7,319 bases of DNA, from assembly GCA_030749275.1 (NCBI GenBank), contig JASMKJ010000100.1:1-7319 (forward strand), in the 5' to 3' direction. The notes beneath the pieces are model-generated. The model saw nothing but the letters and a program-made list of their open reading frames with translations. It was not told where the DNA came from and did not search any database. How positions within the stretch are numbered: position 1 is the stretch's first letter; each line of letters begins with the position of its first letter. The translations under genes were made by a program, and so were the position numbers. Source of the stretch: Acidimicrobiales bacterium (GTDB lineage: Bacteria; Actinomycetota; Acidimicrobiia; Acidimicrobiales; Poriferisodalaceae). This document shows positions 1 to 5,662 of this stretch, piece after piece.

Positions 1-924
1 TCCTCCATCAGACGAGATAATTTTGACTTCGCCATCGCGTATATCGAACTCCGCTTGACCGGCGCCCGTATTGCCGGGCATGAGTAGTTCCTCGAGGGAC
101 GGAAGAATCAGCGACGGATCAATGCTCAAGGCCGGAGAGGAATCATCCAGGTTAAGTACGAACCAACTTGCCACAACCCGAGGAGCTATAACCGTTTCGT
201 AGTCATTGAGACGAACCTTCAGGGGTGTTTGCACCGATCGGTTTGCCTCCGCTATTAGTTCAGCGACGGTGCTGTCAGAGAACTCGGTAACGATTTCGAC
301 CGTGTCAACTTGCACAGTTGGAGTGCTTCCTTCTCGAATGACCCGCGTAATAGCCGCCGCGGCATCCTCGACATCAATTTTCTTACCAGGGATTCCTGGT
401 ACCAACTCGAGTTGGTTTGGGCCGACCCGAACTGAAGGTTCAATGGGAAGTCGTTCAAGTCGGTCGCTTCCATAGAGAGTTTTTTCGAGCGTGGGCAGGT
501 CAATATCGATATCTATTTCTGCTGAAGTACTTGAAGTAAGAGAAGAGAGCCAATTGAGTGGTCGATTGACAAGTCCCTCACGTCGAGTGCGCATGACAGC
601 GTCGTATGTGCTGATCACGTCTAGGGATACCCCCAGATCGCTCGCCACCCAAATGGCATCGCCCAACTCGCTTTGGATGACAATTTGCGTATCTGCGACG
701 CGGTCGGCGATCGCTTGCACTCGGGCCCGCAAAGCGACATCGCTGAGTCCGCCTACAGTCTCGCCGGCTACTTTGACGTTCCGCACTACTCGATCCCGGT
801 GAACGGCTGCATCAACGACCCATACTCCGAGGATGAGCGTCGCGACAAAGACTGGCAGCCCGAGCATGAGAGCCCAACGTGGGAGGCGAAATAGCTCACG
901 CACGTAATTGGATGGTAGGGCCAT
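1..924 (-). CDS. VanW/YoaR-like membrane-anchored envelope protein (C-terminus beyond window)
   Basis: The reading frame is open from an ATG at 924 to the left edge, giving 308 visible residues and no stop. Residues about 16-40 form one hydrophobic helix after a short basic N terminus, so a cytoplasmic N terminus with an extracytoplasmic body is likely. The following region holds the VAGETVGGLS motif (residues 52-61), typical of the 'putative peptidoglycan binding' domain (YoaR type) that precedes VanW domains. A second related unit follows, with VRVGPNQLELVPGIPGKKID (165-184) matching the strand-turn 'V.PG.pG..iD' pattern of these domains. The VanW domain itself would lie beyond the window and is not seen. 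A role in cell-wall binding or envelope maintenance is inferred from the family; the exact function is unknown. No Shine-Dalgarno precedes the ATG, and the frame stays open upstream past position 1000 without a better start, so the start is only moderately sure. It is divergent from the dehydrogenase gene at 1082. Confidence 0.72.
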   Translation of the reverse strand, partial: MALPSNYVRELFRLPRWALMLGLPVFVATLILGVWVVDAAVHRDRVVRNVKVAGETVGGLSDVALRARVQAIADRVADTQIVIQSELGDAIWVASDLGVSLDVISTYDAVMRTRREGLVNRPLNWLSSLTSSTSAEIDIDIDLPTLEKTLYGSDRLERLPIEPSVRVGPNQLELVPGIPGKKIDVEDAAAAITRVIREGSTPTVQVDTVEIVTEFSDSTVAELIAEANRSVQTPLKVRLNDYETVIAPRVVASWFVLNLDDSSPALSIDPSLILPSLEELLMPGNTGAGQAEFDIRDGEVKIISSDGG

Positions 925-1081
925 ATGGTCCGATAGTGTGCGCGGGTCAACTGGCCGGATTATTTCGGCTGGTTGTGCTAGGCAAGATGCTTGAAACCGT
1001 GAAGTCCTCCCATGGGAGAATCACTGTGACACAAGTAACTAGACCGACTCTAAGGTTAAGAGTCGACGAAGGGGTCAAAAG
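925..1081. promoter_or_regulatory. Divergent intergenic region between VanW-like gene and SDR operon
   Basis: This 157-base spacer must hold the start signals of both flanking genes. On the plus strand, TAAGGT at 1051-1056 fits the actinobacterial TANNNT -10 pattern, with GTGACA at 1026-1031 as a possible -35 (19-base spacing, so weak). Transcription would then start near 1063, leaving a short leader that contains the AAGGGG ribosome-binding site (1069-1074). On the minus strand, TTGCCT (985-980) and AATAAT (964-959) form a possible but short-spaced (15 bases) promoter for the VanW-like gene. These are visual matches only. Confidence 0.3.
1045..1065. promoter_or_regulatory. 21-bp palindrome over the SDR promoter, candidate operator
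   Basis: CGACTCT and AGAGTCG are perfect 7-base inverted arms separated by AAGGTTA. The site covers the presumed -10 box TAAGGT (1051-1056) and the expected transcription start, and ends 4 bases before the ribosome-binding site. That placement is typical of a repressor operator, for example of the TetR-family regulators that often control acyl-CoA genes. No regulator gene is visible nearby, and I do not recognise the sequence as a known consensus. Confidence 0.42.
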
Positions 1082-1999
1082 ATGAGCAAGCTGTGCGAAG
1101 GACGGGTAGTAATCGTTACAGGTGGTGCCCGAGGGATAGGCCGCGAGCACTGTTTGATGCTTGCTGAACATGGGGCAAAAGTTGTCGTTAACGACCTGGG
1201 AGGTGCTCGCGATGGTACGGGCTCAGACCTAGGGCCAGCAGACGAAGTCGTAGCGGAAATTGAAGCTATGGGTGGCGAGGCGGTAGCCAACGGAGACGAC
1301 GTCTCTGACTGGGAGGGCGCTCAGGCGATGGTGAATCAGGCCATCGAAACCTTTGGAGACTTAACAGGCATCGTAAGCAACGCCGGAATCCTTCGCGACC
1401 GAATGTTGGTCAACATGACCGAAGCGGAGTGGGATGCGGTGATCCAGGTTCACCTAAAAGGCACTTTTGCACCCGCCCGTTGGGCCGCCGCGTATTGGCG
1501 GGACAAGGCCAAAGCTGGTGAGGAGGTCAATGCGTCTATCGTGAATACGACCTCTGTCTCAGGCCTCTACGGCAATCCCGGTCAGACAAATTACGGTGCA
1601 GCAAAAATGGGTATAGCTGCGTTCACAATCATCGCGGCTCGCGAATTGCAGCGTTATGGGGTACGAGTCAACGCTGTGTCTCCCGGTGCTTTGACCCGAA
1701 TGACAGAAGATCTGGGTTTAGGCCAAGCCTCTGAGGAAGACAAAGCTCTGATGCATCCGAGGTATATAGCCCCGATCGTGACGTGGCTTCAAAGTGCCGA
1801 GTCAGCAGATGTCACCGGACGAGTGTTCGAAACATCGGGCCGGCAGTTAGCTGTCGCTAATGGATGGCATCGTGGTCCCTCCACGGATGCTGTAGATGAC
1901 CCGACCGAGATCGCTGAAATCGCGCGACGTCTTGTATCAGAAGCGCAACTCAATTCGGGTATGGACGGTCAACCCTTTGACGGAGGGTTACTCACTTAA
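1082..1999 (+). CDS. SDR-family (R)-3-hydroxyacyl-CoA dehydrogenase, MFE-2 type
   Basis: A 305-residue classical short-chain dehydrogenase/reductase. It has the cofactor motif TGGARGIG (residues 13-20), an acidic D38 at the end of the second strand (favouring NAD over NADP), SNAG at 99-102 and the catalytic set S158, Y171, K175 (YGAAK). The loop after strand 2, VVVNDLGGARDGTGSD (34-49), is long and resembles the dehydrogenase domain of peroxisomal multifunctional enzyme type 2 (HSD17B4) more than the short FabG loop. The C-terminal tail beyond about residue 240 also exceeds a standard FabG. The likely reaction is NAD-dependent oxidation of (R)-3-hydroxyacyl-CoA to 3-oxoacyl-CoA in the cytoplasm. 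AAGGGG lies 7 bases before the ATG. The hydratase gene 40 bases downstream would produce its substrate, so the two probably form one operon. Alternatives are a 3-oxoacyl reductase or a steroid dehydrogenase; chain length and substrate cannot be read from the sequence. Confidence 0.88.
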   Translation: MSKLCEGRVVIVTGGARGIGREHCLMLAEHGAKVVVNDLGGARDGTGSDLGPADEVVAEIEAMGGEAVANGDDVSDWEGAQAMVNQAIETFGDLTGIVSNAGILRDRMLVNMTEAEWDAVIQVHLKGTFAPARWAAAYWRDKAKAGEEVNASIVNTTSVSGLYGNPGQTNYGAAKMGIAAFTIIAARELQRYGVRVNAVSPGALTRMTEDLGLGQASEEDKALMHPRYIAPIVTWLQSAESADVTGRVFETSGRQLAVANGWHRGPSTDAVDDPTEIAEIARRLVSEAQLNSGMDGQPFDGGLLT

Positions 2000-2039
2000 T
2001 TCGTTTCACTAGTATCGAGCGCTACAGGAAGGACAAGTC

Positions 2040-2915
2040 ATGTCTATTGATCCCAATGCAGTAGGTGCCACAGCTGCACCGGTTGAGCGATCTTGGGGGT
2101 ACCGCGACTCGTTGCTGTACGCGGTTGGTATCGGGGCAGGGGCAGAGGACCCTGTTGGCTCAGAACTTGAGTTCACCACCAACAATTCCAAAGGAATTGA
2201 ACAACGAACATTCCCAACTCAAGGAGTGGTTATTGGTGGTTCTGGCGGAGCACTTGGCAAAGTCGGCGATATCGATTGGGGTCGAGTCCTTCACGGTTCG
2301 CAAGGAGTCACCTTGCATCAACCGATTCCTGTCGGGGGCACAGTTGTCATTGAGGAGAGTGTCAGTGGTATCTGGGATAAAGGAGAAGGAAAAAACGCAA
2401 TCATTGAAACGGAGTCGAAGGTTTCCTTGAAAGACACAAACGAACCTCTCTTCGATCTGCGGTTCTCCATAGTCGTTCGCGGTTCTGGGGGTTTTGGTGG
2501 CGAAGAAGGAAACACGGCTCCCCAAGTTCATGCTCCCGAAGCTGCTCCGGATCACGAGGTCACCTACCAGACCAGAACCGATCAGGCGTTGACCTACAGA
2601 CTCTCAGGCGATTACAACCCGTTACATAGCGATCCTTGGTTCGCTACTGAACTTGGTGGATTTCCCAAACCGATTTTGCATGGATTGTGTACATACGGAT
2701 TCACGGGTCGGGCGCTACTGCACGAGTTGTGCGACGGCGATCCGTCCAAATTTAAGAGCATGGACTCTCGGTTCTCCTCCCCGGTGTACCCCGGAGATTC
2801 TTTGACTGTCCAGATGTGGGTAGAAAACGACCAAGCTATTTACCGGACAGTTGCTCAAAAGGACACAGCTGAAGAGCGCGTCGTCATCGACAACGGCCTC
2901 TGCCTCTTTGTCTGA
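2040..2915 (+). CDS. MaoC-like double-hotdog enoyl-CoA hydratase 2
   Basis: A 291-residue protein with two hotdog halves. The N-terminal half (about 15-148) begins with YAVGIGAG (27-34), characteristic of the non-catalytic MaoC N-terminal domain. The C-terminal half (about 165-291) carries the hydratase 2 signature YRLSGDYNPLHSDPWFA (186-202), with the expected catalytic pair D191 and H196, followed by PILHGLCTYGFTGRAL (211-226) as in the hydratase domain of peroxisomal MFE-2. The predicted activity is reversible hydration of trans-2-enoyl-CoA to (R)-3-hydroxyacyl-CoA. AGGAAGGA (2026-2033) sits 6 bases before the ATG. It follows the SDR gene by 40 bases with no promoter evident between them, so co-transcription is likely. 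The pair would act in an R-specific beta-oxidation route, in degradation of a branched or steroid side chain, or in reverse during synthesis; the sequence does not decide which. It converges on nucS with 24 bases between stop codons. Confidence 0.9.
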   Translation: MSIDPNAVGATAAPVERSWGYRDSLLYAVGIGAGAEDPVGSELEFTTNNSKGIEQRTFPTQGVVIGGSGGALGKVGDIDWGRVLHGSQGVTLHQPIPVGGTVVIEESVSGIWDKGEGKNAIIETESKVSLKDTNEPLFDLRFSIVVRGSGGFGGEEGNTAPQVHAPEAAPDHEVTYQTRTDQALTYRLSGDYNPLHSDPWFATELGGFPKPILHGLCTYGFTGRALLHELCDGDPSKFKSMDSRFSSPVYPGDSLTVQMWVENDQAIYRTVAQKDTAEERVVIDNGLCLFV

Positions 2916-2939
2916 CAGCGAACTAATAGATCCTGACCT

Positions 2940-3611
2940 TTAGAACAGCTTCAGTTCGTCGCTTTGTATGCCCCTCAGCTCGTCGTAGTCGAGTAACAGG
3001 CATTCGATGTCGCGGTCCTCAGCCAGCACCCGTGCTTGTGGTTTGATTTCCTGGGCAGCAAATATGCCTGACACGGGACGAAGATTTCCGTCGCGATTGA
3101 GGTAATCGAGATACCGACTTAACTGCTCTACACCGTCGATCTCACCCCTTCGCTTTACCTCTATGGCCACGGCTGCATCGTTGATGTCTCGACAGAGCAG
3201 GTCAACTGGACCTATGTCGGTGGGATACTCGCGTCTTACCAGCACCATGCCCTCACAAACCTCTCCGATGTTCGCCGCCAACAACTCCTGAAGGTGCGCT
3301 TCGACACCGTCTTTTTCTAGGCCAGGATCGGTGCCCATTTGGTGTGCAACGTCTGACAGAACTTCGTGAATCCGGATGGTTAGTTTCTCGTCTTTGGGAT
3401 TTGTAACAACCCAGGTCAACTCGCCGTTTTCATCTGACTCGTGGACAGTGTTCGGGGCGTTCATCCAATTGAGGGGCTTATAAGCACCACCATCAGCGTG
3501 AATTGCTATGCAGCCATCGGCCTTGACCATGATGAGGCGAATAGCCTCGGGCAGGTGCGCATCCAACCGACCTGAATAGTCGACCGTGCAGTTAGCGATA
3601 ACTAGGCGCAT
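2940..3611 (-). CDS. nucS: NucS/EndoMS mismatch-specific DNA endonuclease
   Basis: A 223-residue protein that I recognise along its whole length as NucS (EndoMS). The N-terminal DNA-binding/dimerisation domain includes [21 protein letters not shown] (29-49, key residues K30, D32, D40, K45, W49). The C-terminal RecB-like nuclease domain keeps the metal-binding core: D137 (GPVDLL), E151 and K153 (AIEVKRRG) and Q163. In actinobacteria and archaea lacking MutS/MutL, NucS cuts both strands at mismatches and lowers the mutation rate. The protein ends in ELKLF (219-223), which matches the C-terminal replication-clamp-binding tail through which these enzymes are activated. The start fits the family (MRLVIA). 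No usable Shine-Dalgarno lies near it, but TAATTT stands 8 bases before the ATG, pointing to leaderless expression. The metallo-hydrolase gene lies 55 bases upstream on the same strand. Confidence 0.95.
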   Translation of the reverse strand: MRLVIANCTVDYSGRLDAHLPEAIRLIMVKADGCIAIHADGGAYKPLNWMNAPNTVHESDENGELTWVVTNPKDEKLTIRIHEVLSDVAHQMGTDPGLEKDGVEAHLQELLAANIGEVCEGMVLVRREYPTDIGPVDLLCRDINDAAVAIEVKRRGEIDGVEQLSRYLDYLNRDGNLRPVSGIFAAQEIKPQARVLAEDRDIECLLLDYDELRGIQSDELKLF

Positions 3612-3619
3612 CGACTGGA

Positions 3620-3625
3620 AAATTA
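3620..3625 (-). promoter_or_regulatory. Candidate -10 box of a leaderless nucS promoter
   Basis: On the minus strand this hexamer reads TAATTT, fitting the TANNNT pattern of actinobacterial -10 elements. It ends 8 bases before the nucS ATG, so transcription would begin at or within a few bases of the start codon. The nearest purine-rich match (GGTGAG, 3631-3626) is 14 bases from the ATG, too far for a normal ribosome-binding site, which supports leaderless initiation. No clear -35 element is seen. Confidence 0.38.
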
Positions 3626-3666
3626 CTCACCACTGTCACAAGAAGCGCGGATAGGCGCAGACCGCC

Positions 3667-4665
3667 TCAAAGAAGTTGGTATGTGGCGGTTAACTTGGGT
3701 TCCCCATGGTCTTCAGTAACTTCGACGCGCCCCGTTTCGACCATGTGCAATAGGTGGGCGTGAACAGAACCCGCTGCTGGGTACCACAGCCTTTTGTCGT
3801 ACTTTGCGTACATCTCTGGCACAAAGTCGGCAATCTTTTGAGGCCCGCTCTTGAGGTACCCGATTATTTGATCCTCGCGCTCTTCCCTGTGGGTAATGAA
3901 GCTTTGGACATAGTGCGTTGGCTCGGGAATGGCGGGCCCGTGGGTGGGCCAGTACTGCTGATGATTAAAGCCCAGAAGCTTTCTTAAGGACTCCATATAG
4001 TCCTTCATTGAGCCATCGGGAGGTCCAACTACGCTCGTGGCCCACCCCATTACATGATCGCCGGAAAAAAGACACTGTTCTTCCATAAGTTCGAAGCACA
4101 GATGATTCGAACAGTGCCCCGGCGTGTGAATAGATCGGATGGTCCAATTAGACCCCGCGATAACGTCCCCATCTTGAAGGAATACGTCGGGAGAGAACTC
4201 TGTATCCGCTCCCTCTCTTTTGAGTTCTTCGGGCAGTTCGTCAAATTCTTTTCGGTACTGCTCCTGCTCTTCATTAGAGATATATGCAGAAAAATCGACT
4301 CGATCCTCAGGGTCGTCTTCCCGCACTGCTCCGTGCGGTCCAAAGCCATAGGAAAGTGCGCCTGTTCGTTCCTTCAAATCTTTGGTCAGAGGGGAGTGGT
4401 CACTATGGGTATGGGTAATGAAGGCGTGCGTTATTGCTTCACCAGGTTGAAGAGCATTCAGGATGTCATCAAGGTGGCTCTCTAGGGGAGGGCCGGGATC
4501 GATCACAGCAACTTCTCCTTGACCTACTAGGTAGGTGCCGGTCCCCTTGTATGTGAACGGAGTGGGGTTTTTGCATATAACTCGTCGAATGAGGGGAGCT
4601 ACATGGTCGGTAGCGCCGTAGTCAAAGTCGCCAAGGTCCTGGTAATGCTGGATAGTCGTCGACAT
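3667..4665 (-). CDS. LACTB2-like metallo-beta-lactamase-fold hydrolase with winged-helix C-terminus
   Basis: A 332-residue MBL-fold protein with a full set of metal ligands: THTHSDH (84-90; H85, H87, D89, H90), H184 in TPGHCSNH, D203 in FSGDH and H242 in THG. The C-terminal region from about 260 (HREEREDQIIGYL through VHAHLLHMVETGRV) is the short winged-helix module (BLACT_WH) found after the MBL domain in LACTB2-type proteins. Human LACTB2 is an endoribonuclease, but family members act on varied substrates, so I call only a metal-dependent hydrolase. Between H90 and the LQDGD segment (163-167) lies a highly acidic stretch (about 115-160) longer than the equivalent in LACTB2. GGAGA (4673-4669) precedes the ATG by 3 bases. 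nucS follows 55 bases downstream on the same strand; a functional link is possible but unproven. Confidence 0.85.
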   Translation of the reverse strand: MSTTIQHYQDLGDFDYGATDHVAPLIRRVICKNPTPFTYKGTGTYLVGQGEVAVIDPGPPLESHLDDILNALQPGEAITHAFITHTHSDHSPLTKDLKERTGALSYGFGPHGAVREDDPEDRVDFSAYISNEEQEQYRKEFDELPEELKREGADTEFSPDVFLQDGDVIAGSNWTIRSIHTPGHCSNHLCFELMEEQCLFSGDHVMGWATSVVGPPDGSMKDYMESLRKLLGFNHQQYWPTHGPAIPEPTHYVQSFITHREEREDQIIGYLKSGPQKIADFVPEMYAKYDKRLWYPAAGSVHAHLLHMVETGRVEVTEDHGEPKLTATYQLL

Positions 4666-4863
4666 GGTTCTCCGCTTAGAGCGCTTGCTCGAAATCGTTG
4701 GTCACGGCCCGCACGCTAGCCGGGATGACAAGCCGAAGGCCGCTGGTTCCGATTGTGCTTGCCGTGACGAGATTGCAACGAGAGAGAATGGTAAGCAAGC
4801 AATAATCATCCTGACTTCGGATAGTTCCTGAGTTGCAGCCTCACAGTCTCTAGACTTCAAAAT
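4666..4863. promoter_or_regulatory. Divergent intergenic region between hydrolase and yaaA
   Basis: About 200 bases separate the two divergent starts and no credible gene lies here. On the plus strand, TAGACT at 4851-4856 fits TANNNT and would start transcription near 4863, just before the yaaA ribosome-binding site. No well-spaced -35 accompanies it. On the minus strand, TAGCGT (within 4714-4719) is an equally weak candidate for the hydrolase. I see no recognisable OxyR or other peroxide-regulator site. Confidence 0.22.
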
Positions 4864-4870
4864 GGAGGAA
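4864..4870 (+). promoter_or_regulatory. Strong ribosome-binding site that fixes the yaaA start
   Basis: GGAGGAA lies 6 bases before the GTG at 4877. It overlaps the G of an in-frame ATG at 4862, which therefore cannot use it. The ribosome-binding site selects the GTG, and this also matches where YaaA proteins begin. Confidence 0.8.
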
Positions 4871-4876
4871 CCTATT

Positions 4877-5659
4877 GTGCTGATAGCCCTATCACCCGCT
4901 AAGACCCTCGACTTCGATTCGGAGTTGTTGACCCACAAACATTCGGTGCCCGCGTTGGCCAGAGAGTCCGCGGAGCTGGTCAAGGAGTTGGTCAAAAAAT
5001 CCCCAGCGGAATTGGGTCAACTCATGCACCTGTCGCCAGCCTTAGCGGACCTCACAGCAGAACGTTTCCAAGACTGGGAAGAAGATTTCACTACTGAGAA
5101 TTCTCGCCCGGCCTTATTGGCATTCAAGGGTGATGTGTATGTAGGGATGGATGTTGGGCGTTACACGGAGCGTGACTTCACGAGAGCACAAAAAACGTTG
5201 CGGATATTGTCCGGACTTCACGGAGTGCTCCGCCCTCTAGACCTGATTCAGCCGTACCGACTTGAGATGGGCACCAACTTGGCTACATCACGGGGCCAAA
5301 GCCTCTACGAGTTTTGGGGAGACAAAATTAGTGAGCTGCTCTCAGCGGATCTAGATGAACAGCGTTCGCGAGTGGTGATCAACCTAGCTTCGAAGGAGTA
5401 TTTCTCTGCTGTGAACGAAGATGTGCTTCAGGCCCGAGTTGTTAGTCCTAGGTTCTTAGACGAGAAGAACGGAAAGTTTAAGATCATCAGCTTTTACGCG
5501 AAGCAAGCGCGAGGGGCGATGGCATCTTGGCTCGTACTCAACCGAATAGAAAACGTCAACTCCGTCAGTCAATTCGATGAAATGGGCTATGTGTATTCGT
5601 CCGATCGAAGTACACCTGACGAACCTACGTTTGTGCGTCTAGAAAAGTCACGTAACTAA
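4877..5659 (+). CDS. yaaA: YaaA family peroxide stress protein
   Basis: From the GTG at 4877 the product is 260 residues, close to the 258 of E. coli YaaA. It begins (V)LIALSPAKTLDF, matching E. coli MLILISPAKTLDY. Conserved blocks run the whole length: ARPALLAFKGDVY-type segment (SRPALLAFKGDVYVG), LRILSGLHGVLRPLD, IQPYRLEMGTNL, LYEFWGD, VVINLASKEYF and FLDEKNGKFKIISFYAKQAR. In E. coli, YaaA is induced under OxyR control and limits oxidative DNA damage by lowering unincorporated iron; the family also has a DNA-binding helix-hairpin-helix fold. The same cytoplasmic role is inferred here. The upstream ATG at 4862 would add five residues but lacks a ribosome-binding site. The gene diverges from the MBL hydrolase and ends 3 bases before the converging CoA-transferase stop codon. 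Confidence 0.94.
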   Translation: MLIALSPAKTLDFDSELLTHKHSVPALARESAELVKELVKKSPAELGQLMHLSPALADLTAERFQDWEEDFTTENSRPALLAFKGDVYVGMDVGRYTERDFTRAQKTLRILSGLHGVLRPLDLIQPYRLEMGTNLATSRGQSLYEFWGDKISELLSADLDEQRSRVVINLASKEYFSAVNEDVLQARVVSPRFLDEKNGKFKIISFYAKQARGAMASWLVLNRIENVNSVSQFDEMGYVYSSDRSTPDEPTFVRLEKSRN

Positions 5660-5662
5660 CGG

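Noticed and set aside
1021..1029. TCACTGTGA, a 9-base odd palindrome resembling CRP half-sites
   Set aside because: The half-site order and spacing do not match TGTGA-N6-TCACA, and a palindrome this short is expected by chance.
947..1171. Minus-strand frame of 74 codons across the divergent region
   Set aside because: It overlaps the SDR N terminus antisense, has no ribosome-binding site and resembles no protein; it is also out of frame with the VanW-like gene.
2160..2555. Minus-strand frame of 131 codons inside the hydratase gene
   Set aside because: Antisense shadow of a gene with clear family motifs; the product is low-complexity and unrecognisable.
2916..2939. Possible terminator between the hydratase and nucS
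   Set aside because: The 24 bases contain no inverted repeat or T-run.
4054..4485. Plus-strand frame of 143 codons inside the MBL hydrolase gene
   Set aside because: Antisense to conserved metal-binding motifs and without a recognisable domain.
4701..4768. GTCACGGC and GCCGTGAC, 8-base inverted copies 52 bases apart
   Set aside because: The spacing is too wide for a dimer operator or a stable hairpin, and no further pairing is seen between the copies; probably chance.
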